Of a stretch of 64,000 bases of DNA, positions 20,984-32,808 are shown piece by piece. A program made the translations under genes and the position numbers. Position 1 is the stretch's first letter. Each line of letters starts with the position of its first letter. Origin of the DNA: Dryobates pubescens (taxonomy: Eukaryota > Chordata > Aves > Piciformes > Picidae); the NCBI RefSeq assembly GCF_014839835.1, contig NC_071615.1, forward strand, positions 496,001-560,000. Reading direction: 5' to 3'. The notes under the pieces are model-generated. The model was not told where the DNA came from. It ran no database searches and was given only the letters and a program-made list of their open reading frames with translations.

Positions 20984-21432
20984 GGAGCTGCTGGGGGCTG
21001 GATGTCAGAGCTGCTGGGGGCTCAGTGTCAGAGCTGCTGGGGGCTGGATGTGGAAGCTGCTGGGGGCTCAGTGTCAGAGCTGCTGGGGGCTGGATGTGGA
21101 AGCTGCTGGGGGCTCAGTGTCAGAGCTGCTGGGGGCTCAGTGTCAGAGCTGCTGGGGGCTGGATGTGGAAGCTGCTGGGGGCTCAGTGTCAGAGCTGCTG
21201 GGGGCTGGATGTGGAAGCTGCTGGGGGCTCAGTGTCAGAACTGCTGGGGGCTGGATGTGGAAGCTGCTGGGGGCTCAGTGTCAGAGCTGCTGGGGGCTGG
21301 ATGTCAGAGCTGCTGGGGGCTGGATGTGGAAGCTGCTGGGGGCTCAGTGTCAGAGCTGCTGGGGGCTCAGTGTCAGAGCTGCTGGGGGCTGGATGCTGGA
21401 GCTGCTGGGGGCTGGATGTCGGAGCTGCTGGA
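20984..21432. repeat. 23-bp two-type minisatellite, ~19.5 copies
   Basis: All units begin AGCTGCTGGGGGCT and end either GGATGTGGA (or GGATGTCAG) or CAGTGTCAG. The two types alternate irregularly. Period was checked at 20986, 21009 and 21032. Confidence 0.95.
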
Positions 21433-21469
21433 GCCTGTTGTCAGCCTCACTGGCAGCTCAGCGTGATGG

Positions 21470-21985
21470 ACTGCGCTCTGCTTGTTGAGTTTTTGTTTCC
21501 AGCCATGACATTCGACCAAATTATTCTCCAGCAAAGGCTTTAAAGTTTCCCAAGTGCCTGTGAAAGCCTGGAAACGCTGATAGTGATCCTATTTCCCAGC
21601 TGAGTGACCGCATTCAGCCCCAGCCGCATTGATATGCAAAGCGCTGAGGGTCCCCAGCTCTAAAGATGGTTTCTGTCTGCCCACTGAAAGGCACCCACAC
21701 TTTTTTAAAGCCCCGGGCTTTCTAAAGCCCCACAATGCCAGATAGACTGCGCCATTTAGAGCATCTGAAGCGACCCAAAATGCATTGAAAGCTTTGCTTT
21801 GCAGACTCATTAAGGCTACTCAATAGGTCCTGGCAAATACCGTGCCAGGGGTGACCGCCCGGATTAAGACTTTTTGAAGTGTTACACAAACCCCTTGCTT
21901 AAACTAATTGCTGCCCCCACAGCTCAGGAGGTCAAGTATTTGTATTCATTGCCTCCAAGAGGAGCCACTTATGGCTCTGTCCAGG
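21470..21985. promoter_or_regulatory. Candidate conserved noncoding element
   Basis: About 500 bp of complex, repeat-free sequence directly after the 23-bp array, AT-richer than surroundings, with GACCAAATTATTCTCC, GCATTGATATGCAAAGCG and GGATTAAGAC. No exon signals; short frames across it look accidental. Confidence 0.35.
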
Positions 21986-22142
21986 TGAAGGCTGCACTTC
22001 ATTAGATCAAGACAATGAAAAGCGGCTTTGGGTTGGACGGGGAAGGTGCCCAGGGTGGAGGCTCCGTGGCAGGCTTTGGGTCGTTTCTGAGGCATGCGGC
22101 CGGAGGACGGGGCCCGATGGTTTGAAACCACAGAAAGGCAGC

Positions 22143-22240
22143 TTGGGAATGGAATCCTAGAAGCGTTTCAGCTGGAAAAGACCTCCAAGATCACCGAGTC
22201 CAACCATCAGCCTGGCGGTGCCGTGGCCACCCCGGGAAGA
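22143..22240 (-). mobile_element. CR1 LINE, 3' stub (inverted partner)
   Basis: GGAATGGAATCCTAGAAGCG… GTGCCGTGGCCACCCCGGG, directly abutting a plus-strand copy. Confidence 0.88.
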
Positions 22241-22446
22241 AGCTCTTTGCTAGGAGGGTGGTGCAACGCTGGAACAGGTTGCCCGAGGAGGTGGTGAAGG
22301 CTTCATCCCTGGAACGAGTCCAGTGAGGGCTGATGGGGCCCTGAGCAACCTGTTCCAGTTGGGGATGTCCCTGCTGGATGCAGGGGGGTTGGACTGGATG
22401 GGCTTCAGAGGTCCCTTCCCACCCAATGCATCCTATGGTTCTGTGC
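22241..22446 (+). mobile_element. CR1 LINE, 3' fragment (inverted partner)
   Basis: AGAAGCTCTTTGCTAGGAGG to CCCACCCAATGCATCCTATG. Confidence 0.9.
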
Positions 22447-22486
22447 TGTGCCTCCAGCTGAAGCTGCTTGGTGGCTCTGCCAGGGT

Positions 22487-22556
22487 CACAGAATGGTGGG
22501 AGCTGAGCTGGAGGATCTCCAGAGGTCCCTTCTGACCCCTACCCTTCTGTGACAAG
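22487..22556 (+). mobile_element. CR1 LINE tail, minimal fragment
   Basis: GGATCTCCAGAGGTCCCTTC… TTCTGTGAC is a plus-strand tail; its left end, GTCACAGAATGG, reads as a minus-strand tail start. Confidence 0.65.
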
Positions 22557-23097
22557 ATCCCCCCCATGCTGCCAGAGCTGCAGGATGGCCTTTGGGGCAG
22601 CAAGTTAAAGGGGGGGAAGTGCCAGAGCAGGAGGCTGCCGAGCTGCAGTGGAAGGTTTTGTCCCCATCTCAGTTAACCAAAGTTTCCACTTCTGACCCTG
22701 ATTTTGCTTGGAAGCCCCAGCTAGCCAGGGGGCTGTGGCTCCAGTGCCCTGGGCCTCTTGCTCCATCCCAGCTACTCCACAAGCCAGGGGGAGCAGCACT
22801 GCCAGGGCCTTCCAACAGCTTTATTTACTCATTTTTCATTCAAACCAAACTTAGGAGGACAGAAGGCAAAGCACAAAAATAGGAAAAGGCAAAACCCCAA
22901 AAACCTTCCAAAAGGAAGAAATTAAAGAGGCCTTTGTGTAGCTCAGGAGATGGGGGGGGAGCAGCAGGGCTGGTTTGCAGTCCCATATTTCATCCTGACA
23001 TGCTCTGGGAATGTTTAGAGCCTGGAGGAGGGCAGAGCCAGGCTTTCCCCTGAACATGCCCCAGCTGCCCCCACTCCCTGCCTGCTCTCTCTGCTCA

Positions 23098-23180
23098 CAC
23101 CTGCCCCATATCAGGGCTCTCAGGTGGGGCATGGGGACACCTGCCCCATATCAGGGCTCTCAGGTGGGGCATGGGGGACA
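23098..23180. repeat. 41-bp tandem duplication
   Basis: Two copies of CCTGCCCCATATCAGGGCTC… GGTGGGGCATGGGG with one extra G in the second. Confidence 0.9.
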
Positions 23181-23339
23181 CCTGCAGGCTATAAATGGGG
23201 GGTGAGGAGGGGCTGGATGCTGTCTGGAGAAGCTGCTCCTGGTGAGGAGGGTGCAGGGAGCTGTTCCAGCTCAAGGAGCAGGACCTGGCTGGTAGGTGGA
23301 GTCTGCTGCTGGGGAGGCTGAGCATTGTTTGTGCTGCAT

Positions 23340-23858
23340 GGGGGGCTGCAGGGACAGCACTGGTGAGGCTGCACCTTGAATACTGGGTTCAAGCTTGGGG
23401 GCCTCACCACAAGAAGGACATTGGGGTGCTGGAGCAGGTCCAGAGAAGGGCAACAAAGCTGGGGAAGGGTCTGCAGTGTTGGTCTGGTGAGCAGCTGAGG
23501 GAGCTGGGGGTCTTCAGCCTGGAGAAGAGGAGGCTGAGGGAGACCTCCTGGCTCTTCCTGAAGGAGGTTGGAGCCAGGTGGGGTTGGTCTCTCTTTCCAA
23601 GGAGCAAGTGACAGGACAAGAGGAAAATGGCCTGAGGTTGCCCCAGGGGAGATTCAGGTTGGACATGAGGAACAATTTCTTCCCCAAGAGGGTTGTCCAG
23701 GCCTGGCCCTGGGCAGTGGTGCAGTCCCCACCCCTGGAGGGGTTTCAGAGCCTTGGAGCTGTGGTGCTGAGAGCCATGGGTTGGAGGTGTCCTGGCAGTG
23801 CTGGGCTAAGGGTTGCACTGGATCTGAAAGGTCTCTTCCCACCAAAACCCTTCTGTGA
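23340..23858 (+). mobile_element. CR1 LINE, 3' fragment (~520 bp)
   Basis: Readable RT end ([16 protein letters not shown]) at left; tail CCACCAAAACCCTTCTGTGA. Confidence 0.94.
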
Positions 23859-24674
23859 TGGGCTGGGGCTGGAGCAGCATGGCCAGGGGCAGCAGTGCTC
23901 AGCAAGGGGCTGAGGCTGCTGCTGCCTCTCAGGGTTTCTGCCACTTGTGCTTGAGGAACTCTTTTGTCTTGTGGTGCAGTCCCACTTCTCCCCAGGGCCA
24001 CTGGTGCTGCTTTGGTGGCTGTGTGGAGCAGTGCTGGGCTGTCCCTACAGGACAAGCTTGTGCTTCCCAGGGACCACCTGCAAGCCTCTGCTTCTCCCAT
24101 GCTAGAGCACGTTCAGAGCACACTGTGCTGCCCTCCCTTCCTGAGCAGCACAGAGGAAGGCTCTTGGGAGGGACCTGTGTCCCATCACAGTGTCCTGCCT
24201 CCCAAGAGAGCTCCCTGACACCACAGACAGCCCTTGAGGAGCCCCTGGAGCTGCCACCCCTGCTGGCTTCTGCTCTGGCTTTGATCTTGATGTGGTCTCA
24301 AGACGTGGAATAAACTTCTGCCGTGGTCCCCAGCAGATGGGAAATGCCCACCCCGAGGGAGGGACCACTGCAATTGCAACCAGGAGCTTGGGGGTGGCTT
24401 CCAAGCCATGCAGAGGGTGGGTTGGGTGCCACATGCAGGCACAGATCACCACCATCAGGTGCAGGCAGCTCCAGAGTGTGGGGGCATAAGGAGAACGTGG
24501 TCCTTGTGCTCCGTGGTGGTGCCTCTGTGTCATGGTGCTGGGGGCTGGCTTGTGGTGGCACCAAGAGATGTTGCAGCTCAGTGAGGGTCAGAGTCAGAGC
24601 TGAGCAGTGGTGCTGGATGCTCTGATTCAGGCCCATGTGAAGCTGTTTTTGACACTGAGGATGGTGAGAGCCTG
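23859..24674. other. Unique sequence, no gene seen
   Basis: An AATAAA at 24309 has no credible frame upstream. GC-rich, no repeats recognised. Confidence 0.45.
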
Positions 24675-24822
24675 GTGGTGTGAGCTGCCCCATCCCTGGC
24701 ACCATCCCAGGTTGTTTGGGGCTGTGAGCAGCCTGCTCTGGCTGGGGCTGTCCCTGCTGGCTGCAGGGGGCTGCACTGGATGAGCTTGAGAGGTCTGTAC
24801 CCACCCAAAGCAGTCTGAGAGC
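24675..24822 (+). mobile_element. CR1 LINE, 3' tail
   Basis: GAGCAGCCTGCTCTGGCTGG to CCCACCCAAAGCAGTCTGAG. Confidence 0.87.
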
Positions 24823-25199
24823 TGGTGAGGGGTGGTGCAGACCACAGCCAGATGATGACACCGATGCCCCCAGCACCTTGGCAGGAGCAGGTTGGCATGG
24901 CCATGCCAGCCTTGCCCCAGCACCAACATCCACGCTGGCAGCTGCTGCCTCCAGCCAGGCCTGCAAGTCAACAGGGAGAGGGTTTTTCACTTCCCCCCTT
25001 CCCTCCTTGCTGTGAGTACAAGTTTCCCTCTGACAGCAGGGGCTGGCTGCTGCAGAGACATCCCCCAGCAGCCCCAGCATGCGGCTGGCAGATGCCAGCA
25101 GGGAAAGAAAGTGTGAGGGATGGAGGGCAGCAGGGGGAGAGGCCAGGAACTGGGAAAGGAGGCTTCTGGTGGGGGTGGGAAGGGGGCTTGTGCAACAGC

Positions 25200-25330
25200 C
25201 AGCCTTTAATTAAGGGTCTTGAAAGCGTTTTCCCAGCTGGTTAGCATTGCCTGCCCATATTGGAGTGCTTTAGAAGCAATTCGCTTTGGGAACGACTCCC
25301 TTCCTGCCGGCCCTGCGTGAGGGTGATGGG
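25200..25330. promoter_or_regulatory. Candidate conserved noncoding element
   Basis: Short island (CTTTAATTAAGGGTC, GCAATTCGCTTTGGG, CCCATATTGGAG) in GC-rich flanks; no gene. Confidence 0.25.
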
Positions 25331-26129
25331 TCCCCACCACTGCTCCCAGCCTTCCGACAGCCGCGGCCGTGCCTGGCTGGAGGGGCTGGGCAGCCCTCTG
25401 CACCCTCAGAGGAGAGAGGCAGGGCAGGAGCTCACCCTTATGCCCTGCTGGCAGCACCGAGGTCTCTTTGCTGCTGGGGGCATCGCCGGGGCTGGGAGGG
25501 CACAGCGTGGTCGTGGCACAAGTGCTGGATTGGGAGTGCCAGGAGGCCAGCCCCGGGGCTGGGGTGTGGGGAGGTCTGGGGACAGCTGCAGGAGGTCAAA
25601 GCTACACCTGAAGTGTCCAGCAAGGAGGCACAGGGGAGGGAGGAGAGGCAAAGCCTGCTGCCCGTGCTGGACCTGGGGCTTCTCTGCTGCTGCTTGCAGA
25701 GCCTCTGCAAAAACCCAGACCCAGAGCCATCTGGAGCAGCTCCCTGTGCGTGCAGCTGAGCTGCTGAGGAGCTGCTTCACACCCAGCTGAGCCTGGGACC
25801 AGCCTCCAAAGATGTTTGCTCCTCCTGGGGTTGTTTTTTGTGTGCCTGGCTGCATTTGGCCTGATGCTGTGGAGCTGTGATTGCTGTGGGACACATCTGC
25901 TCCCCCTGCTCGTGGTGCTGAGGTTGGCTTTGCATCTCCCTGCCCCTCACATCTGGGTGCTGGGTGGATCTGCAATGCCTTTAGGTCTCTCTTCACGGCA
26001 GGTTTTGCCTGTGGTCACACTACCCAGAGCTGAAGCCTACCCTGAAAGGTCTCTGCTGTGATCTTGCTTGAGTTGCCCTGAGAAGGTGCCCTGGGGTGCC
26101 CCTGCCAGGTGGGCACAGAGCCTCTGTGC

Positions 26130-26262
26130 CTCTAGGCCTGGTGGAGTCCCCATCCTTGAGGTGTTCAAGAAAGCTGTGGCCATGGCCCTTGGGGACAGGG
26201 TTTGATGACCATGGTTGGGTTGTTTGTTGGACTCCATGATCCAACCCACACAACTATGATGA
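26130..26262 (+). mobile_element. CR1 LINE, 3' tail
   Basis: CTGGTGGAGTCCCCATCC to CATGATCCAACCCACACAAC. Confidence 0.88.
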
Positions 26263-27111
26263 GGTTGAAGGTTTTGCTAGCAGGGGGTGGGGGCTGCTGG
26301 GGAATTTTGGGGCATGGGTACTGCGGTGTTCTTCCTCACCAAGGGCAGATGATGAAGCATTTGTAGGAGGTAATTCCCTGCCCCCCTCCTGGGCTGGGCT
26401 TTCCCAGGGCTCCCAGGCTCAGTGGAAATCTGTGGGTGCCAAACCCTGCTGTGGAGCAGGCTGTGTGCAAAGCTGTCTGTGTTTCCAAGCCAGTTCTGTG
26501 TTTCCCCAACCCTAACCCCCTCTCCAGAGACGAGTCTCAGCTGACAGTTGTCCCCTGTCTGGGGCTTTTCTCTCCTGCCGCTGAGGCTCTGGCCAGAAGC
26601 TGCCTCTGCAGAGGAGGAGGTGACGCAAACCGGTTGTGAGGGGGCTGGGGGTGCTGTGCTCCAATCCTTCCTGCTCCAGCAGGACATCTGATGCTGGAGC
26701 AGCCTGCTCTCCTGGTCCCTCCATCAAAGCTGGGGCTGAGTGGTGGGACAGCTGAGCACCATCCTCCTCCTCACTGCAGCGCTCCCTGTTGAGCCTCCCC
26801 ACACTGGCACCTCCCGAGGGCGGCTGGTGCTGGGGGGCTCTGCTCCCACAGCTCTTCTGTCTTTGGAGAAGAGTAACAATGGAAGGCAAAGGCTGCACTG
26901 ACAGAGCTGTGGTAGAAAGGGCTGGAGGAGAAGTGCAGGAAGGAGGATTCCTGCCTGGAGTTCTCATCCCTGTCTCAGTTAGCCAAGAGCCAGGACCCTG
27001 CCTGGGGCTGGGCCAGTGGCACAGCCCAGGCTGCCAGGCGTGGAGCTGTGGCTGCCACATGCAGCTGCTGGGGAAAAAAGCCACCAAACCCAACGGGTTC
27101 TGGGCTTGGCT

Positions 27112-27232
27112 GATCACAGCCACAGAACAGTTCCAGCTGGAAGAGGCCTTTAGGATCACTGGGTCCAAGCTTCACCACTGGCCCCACCGTGGCCACCAGG
27201 CCATGCCCCAGGGTGCCACAGCCACAGGCTTG
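27112..27232 (-). mobile_element. CR1 LINE, 3' stub
   Basis: CACAGCCACAGAACAGTTCC to GGTGCCACAGCCACAG. Confidence 0.88.
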
Positions 27233-27384
27233 CTGTGTGTGGCTGTGGTGTGCTCAGGCAGGAGAGCACAGGCTCACCAAGGCTGGCAGAGCAGAGACTT
27301 CTGCTGCCTTTAGGACAGGTTTGGGGGTTACTTAGACCAGACCTCCTTTAGGACAGCCATGTACCTAGGGGTAGTTGAGGTAGC

Positions 27385-27512
27385 CTTGGAGCTATGCAAG
27401 CTGAGGCTGGAGAGGGCTCTGAGCAGCCTGCTCTAGGGGAGGATGTCCCTGCTGCCTGCAGGGCTTGGACTGGACGAGCTCTGGAGCTCCCTTCCTACCC
27501 AACCTGTGATCC
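27385..27512 (+). mobile_element. CR1 LINE, 3' tail
   Basis: GAGAGGGCTCTGAGCAGCC to TTCCTACCCAACCTGTGATC. Confidence 0.87.
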
Positions 27513-27624
27513 TGGGGCAGACTGGTGCCTGCTGGGGAGCAGGGTGCTGCAGAAGCAGGCAGCTAAATGCAGGCAGAGGCTGAGGTGCTGCCCAGAGAGC
27601 CACAGGAAGGGCTCCAAGTCCAGA

Positions 27625-27835
27625 GAGGCTCTGCAATAATTTCCACATTCTGTAATGTTTCTCAGGAGGGGAAGAGAGGCAAGCCTGAAATAATTACCCA
27701 CACAGGCAGCCATGGAAATGTTCTTACTGAGAGCACTGATCACTTACTGTATTTAACAAGACAGCTTTGGCTCTCGGCACAGAAGAGCCAGCAATGATTA
27801 AAGCTCTTGTTTGCAGGATCCCTGAGCCAAAGCAC
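27625..27835. promoter_or_regulatory. Candidate conserved noncoding element
   Basis: AT-rich unique stretch (GCAATAATTTCC, GAAATAATTACCC, GCAATGATTAAAGC) between CR1 copies; no coding signal. Confidence 0.27.
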
Positions 27836-28129
27836 AAAGTCTGCTGCTAGATCCAAGCCTGAACTTGGCAGCCAGCTCTGACCCGGGGAGGGGGCCAAGG
27901 TGAAGTGGTTCCACTCCAGATCTGTGAGGCCTGGGGCACTGAGGAGTGCAGTGGGTGCTGGTTCCTCCACCCTGTTGATGCTGGGTGCTTTGGGGGTGCC
28001 TCTAGCAGCAGGAACTTGTGCCTTGGGCCCTGGAAGTGAGCTGGGGCATTTTGCAGGACATGGAAGATGCTGCAGCTCCTCAAGGCTGTGAAAGGTTCCT
28101 TGGTGGTGGAAAGGTCCTGAGCTTAAGGG

Positions 28130-28240
28130 CAGCCTGGGGAAAAGCAACCTGGTCTAGTGGGAAGTGTCCCTGCCTAAGGCAGGAGGGTTGGAGCTAGATG
28201 GTCTCTAAGATCCCATCCAACCCAACCCATTCTCTGAGCC
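28130..28240 (+). mobile_element. CR1 LINE, 3' tail
   Basis: GCAACCTGGTCTAGTGGGAA to CATCCAACCCAACCCATTCT; the GGTCTAGTGGGAAGTGTCCC subfamily. Confidence 0.88.
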
Positions 28241-29377
28241 TAGGAGCTGGGGCCAGCAGGGGTCTGCTGCTGTCTCCCCCTGGGCCTGAACACAAAATCC
28301 ACTCCTGACCTGCAGGGCTGCTCCCCTGCAGGCTGCTGTGGTGCCTGCTCAGGGACCTGCTCCAGGACTGGCCTCGTGGCTGAGCCACCAGCCTGGGGCA
28401 AGTTAACTTCCCTGGGAAGGGATTTAGTTGTTTGAAAGCTCTTTCAGCTAAGCCAGGAGGAGTTGCCTGGGGGCCACATGCATGGTGTGGTGCTGAGGGT
28501 CTCCTCAGGTGCATGGTGTCTGTGCTGGTGGGCAGCCATGTGAGACCCAGAGCGGTGTCTGCTGCAGCACCTCCCCTTCTCAGGGTCATTATCTCCCCCT
28601 GAGACACTTCAGGCTGCCCACAAGCAGGATGGTGATGCCAGTGCTTCAGTGTCTTGGTGTGAGTGTCCTGAGCTGTTGGGGGGGGTCACATCGTGGCTCT
28701 GCACTGGGACAGCACTCATGGGATGAGCTCTGCTCAGCATGGACAGACAGCTCCAGCAGTGCTGCTGGTAGTAGGAGCTGGGCATGAATTGGAGCCTGAG
28801 GCTGGCTGCTTGCTGCCATAAATCAACCTCCTCTGGTTCAGCTGCATGCCTGGGACCGGGTCAAGATCATCTGCTCTGCTTGTTAAGCTCCTGTCCTCCA
28901 GGATGATGTGAGGGTCACCTTTGAGCTAAGAGAAATGAGTCCCAGGGTAGCTACACTAAATCTATCCAGCCTTGTGCTTGGCCTTCCCAAGTCTCTCTTC
29001 TTGCTGCAGGGCAGGGAAGGCTTCCAGGGAAACCCTTTGGACAGCTGAGAGAGAAAGCTGTGCATGGGCAGCGTGAGGCAGAGTGCCCTGGAGAAGGGCA
29101 AGCAGTCAGACCCTGCAGGAACCCCCTGCTCATGAGCTGTGCAGTGCAGCAGCTGCTGGTGCTCAGGGCTGCACTGCCTCCCTTCCCCCCAGGCATGGCC
29201 AAAGCAACCCAAAAAAGGACCTTTGCAGAGAGCTTTTTATTCCTAGCAGTGGCCTCCTGCTTGTCCTGGAGAGTGTGGTGCTGAGGGTGCTGTGGGGATC
29301 CAGCTCCTGGTGTGGCTGCTTGTACCTTAGGTGCCTCCACTCCAGCTCAGGTCAGAGCATCTCCTGGTTGGAGATGG
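28241..29377. other. Unique sequence, no gene seen
   Basis: Intergenic, GC-rich, short accidental frames only. Confidence 0.5.
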
Positions 29378-29575
29378 CCAACCACAGCCTAACCTCTGCC
29401 TGTGCACAGCTGTCAGACCACATCCCTCAGCACCTCACCAAACCCCTTGTGAAGCCCTCCAGGGATGGGAACTCCACCACTGCCCTGGGCAGCCTGGGCC
29501 AGTGCCCAATGCCCCTCCCAGTGAAGGTTGCTGTCCAACCTGAGCCTCCCCTGCTGCAGCCTGGGGCTGTAACAA
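29378..29575 (-). mobile_element. CR1 LINE, internal 3' fragment
   Basis: CCTCAGCACCTCACCAAACC to CTCCCCTGCTGCAGCCTGG; lacks the extreme tail. Confidence 0.83.
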
Positions 29576-30211
29576 GATGCAGCCATGCAGCTGCTTTTTG
29601 TCACTGCCCTTCTGGTGCTCACTGGGAGCACCCCATGGTGAGCACAGGGCTGCAGTCCTTGTCCTCAGGGACGTCCCCACAGCAGTGGCCATCCTGGCTG
29701 GGATGTGCCAGCCCTGGGCACAGCTGCCACTGGGACCCACCTGGGAGCCAAACTCTCTCTCTTGGTTTGGTTTTGGATGAGAAAGAGCTGCTCCTGAGAT
29801 GCTCTGTCAGCCCTGGAGGGGGTGTGTGCTAGGCACTGGCAGATGGCAGCCTTTGGCTGTATCCTCTGCTTCCTGGGATGAGCTGTGCTTGCTGGAGTGA
29901 GTTATTGCCCTGATCAATAACTGCCATGGGCAGCAGGCTGCATTTCCTGAGCACAGGGCTCCCCACGTGCCTGCTGCTGTACTTCAGGAGCATCAATAAC
30001 GCTGGGGCACCAGCAGAGATTAAAACCAAACACAGAGAGCTTGGAATGATTTACACCCAGAGGTTTTCCAGCACTGTGGGGAGGGAGGGAAGGAAACAAC
30101 CTCAGATAATGCTTCTGGGCTGTGCCCCTGACCTGACTGAGCCTTTCCTGGGGTGCTAGGTCAGTTACTCATGGTGCTGGCCTTGCTCCTGCACCAGCTG
30201 AGGTGATGTGG

Positions 30212-30612
30212 GGTCACAGCACAGAATCATGGAGTTGTTTCCCTTGGAAGAGGCTTCTGAGCTCATCCAGTCCAACATCAACCCAACCCCACCATGGCCA
30301 TCAACCCCTGTCCCCAGGTGCCATGGCCACAGGTTTCTGGAACACCTCCAGGGCTGGGGACTCCAGCACCTCCCTGGGCAGCCTCTGCCAGTCCCTGACC
30401 ACTCTGGCAGCAAGGAAATTGTTCCTAAGCTCCAACCTAACCATCCCCTGGCACAATTTCAGGCCACTTCTCATTCCATCCCCTGACAGTAGAGAGAAGA
30501 GACCAAGCCCTGCCTGGCTCCAGCCTCCTCTCAGGGAGGAGGTCTCCCTCAGCCTCCTCTTCTCCAGGCTGAACACCCCCAGCTCCCTCAGTTGCTCCTC
30601 TCCAGACCTTGC
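30212..30612 (-). mobile_element. CR1 LINE, 3' fragment
   Basis: CACAGAATCATGGAGTTGTT to GTTGCTCCTCTCCAGACC. Confidence 0.94.
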
Positions 30613-32544
30613 TGCTGGCTTTCCCACCAGCATGGGCAAGCCACCTGCTTTCCCCATGTCCCCTGGCATGTGGGGCACAGTTCCAGGCCAGCTCTGCCAT
30701 GCACAGCTCAGGAGGCACCCTTGGCACCCCCTGGGTGCCATCAGCCTGTGCCAGGCAGGGCAGGCTGGGATTGCTCTGCTGTGAGCACAGAGCCCTGCAG
30801 CTGCTGGCTTCCTTGGGTCTCCCTTCCAAGTGCAAGCTGCATCTGATGGCAGCAGAGCAAACCAAGAAGCAGAGGCTGCTGAGGGCAGCCCCTGGGGGCC
30901 TGACTCTGCTGGCAGCACCGAAGCCTTTCCCTGCAGCGCTGGTGCAGGCTCTGCTCGCAGCTCAGCAGAGGTAGGAGCACATTTGCTGCCTCCCCTTTGA
31001 AGAGGAGTCAGATCTCCCCACAGAGGCTTCTAGCTGGGTGATCCTCCAGGGCTGGTTCTCATTTCCTTGCAGGAGGTGGGTCTGGAGCCCATTCTGTGCG
31101 TTTCCAGGGGGGAGGGAGGCAGATGACTTTGCTTTGTTGACCCAACAAGAAGAGGCAAGGCGAGCAGCCTCGCCACCAGCAGCATCCCCCCACACCAGCA
31201 CTCGCCAGGAGGATGCACAAACTGATCTGGCAGCAACCACCTGGCAGGGCTGAGGCTGGGGGGGCTGCAAGCCCCCAGGCGTGGAACCTGGGCTCAGGCC
31301 TAGCCTTGGTTTGGGTCTGATCCTGTCCAGGTGCTCGGCAGGCCTGACCCTGGCTGGGTCAAGCCCACATTACTTCAGGTGCTGCTGTGGCTTTTGCCCC
31401 TTTGCTGTCCCCCCTGGCTCTGCCCTCTGCCCGGATCCTGTGCTGAGGGTGGTGGCACCGAGGGCTGCGCCGGGGAGCAGCTGCTGCTGGTGAGGGATGC
31501 GAGGTGGCCACGCTCCCATCAGCTGCTGCCAGTCCCTGCTGGCAGCTTTGTCTTCTGAGCACTCTGCTCAGCCTTCAGGGACCCTTGCAAGCCATCAGCC
31601 CCCGTTGTGGATCTGTGCCAGTCACATGTGTGGGCCCTTGGAAGAGGGGATGGTGACAGCACAGGATGCAGGTGGGACCCTGGCTGGGCAGCTGCTGCTC
31701 TCTGCTGTGGAGTCCATGTGGTGCCTGGGGGCTGGGGCAGGGTCCCCACGGTGCCTGGGGGGCTCTCGTGGCTGGTGCAGCTGGCAGTGGGGCCATGCCT
31801 CTGCTGTGGGGAGGGGTTTCTCTCTCTGGTCACTGCTGCCAGCTCTGGGGAAGATCCAACCTTTGGCTGCAGCAATGGCCAGGGGGAGGAATGGTGGCAT
31901 GGGGGAGGGCAGCCCCCGGGGCTGGTGGGGACTGCATCTTCCTTTGTGCATTTTAATGGGACAGAACACATTAAATAGTGAAAAACCAACAGCCTGCCAA
32001 GGTGAGGGATGGGGACCCCAGCCTGCTTCTGGGGGTACCATGCAGGAGGTCACTGGGGAGGGAGGCTTCCTGTGCAGCTCTGCCCAGTCTGACTGTCTGG
32101 AGCAAGGGTGGTGATGCACAGCTTGTGTGGTGGCAGAAGGCATCCATCCCTGTAACCCTCTTTTATCTTCTCTGCTTGTACACTCACCAGGAAGGGCTCT
32201 CAGGTCTCTGCACAAGCTTAAGCTTCACCTTGTGGCCACATTTTCTGAAGGGAAGCCTTTCAGAAGAGGCTTTCCCAGCCAGCTCCTTGCTGCTGTGGCA
32301 GGGGCAGCACAGGCTGGTCTCTCAGGAGCTGGGCAATGAGGATGGGCAGCCTTTGGCTGTGCTCTGGGGGACAGCATCACCTGAAGTGTTTGGGTGCTGC
32401 CCCAGGAGAGCATTGCTGGCCATATCCTATCCCCAGGGAGGAGAAGGTGGGGAGCTGTCTCTGCTGGGATCCAACCCCCTGTGCAGCCTGGAGGGGCTTT
32501 TGGTGCCTGTGCTGCTCCTGCTGGGCATGGGGAGGTTGGACTCT
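30613..32544. other. Unique sequence, no gene seen
   Basis: About 1.9 kb without a recognised CR1, one of the largest such gaps in the HS3ST6-MEIOB interval, but no exon or regulatory cluster stands out. Confidence 0.45.
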
Positions 32545-32808
32545 TGACAAAGCATGGAGAGAGGGCAAGGGGAATGGCTTCAAACAGATTTAGATTGGAC
32601 ATTAGGATGAAATGCTTCCCCACGAGGGTGGTGAGGCACTGGAACAGGCTCCCAGAGAAGCTGTGGAGGCTGCAGCTCTGGAAGTGTTACAGTCCAGGTT
32701 GGATGGAGCCTTGAGCAGCCTGCTCTAGTAGGAGGTGTCCCTGCCCATGGCAGGGGAGCTGACACTCGGTGATCTCTCAGGTCCCCTCCAACCCAACCCA
32801 CTCTGTGT
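32545..32808 (+). mobile_element. CR1 LINE, 3' fragment
   Basis: TTTAGATTGGACATTAGGAT to CCAACCCAACCCACTCTGTG. Confidence 0.92.

Noticed and set aside
21589-21810. Minus-strand frame in the 21.5-21.9 kb block as a gene
   Set aside because: Short, without splice sites or a recognisable family; the block looks regulatory instead.
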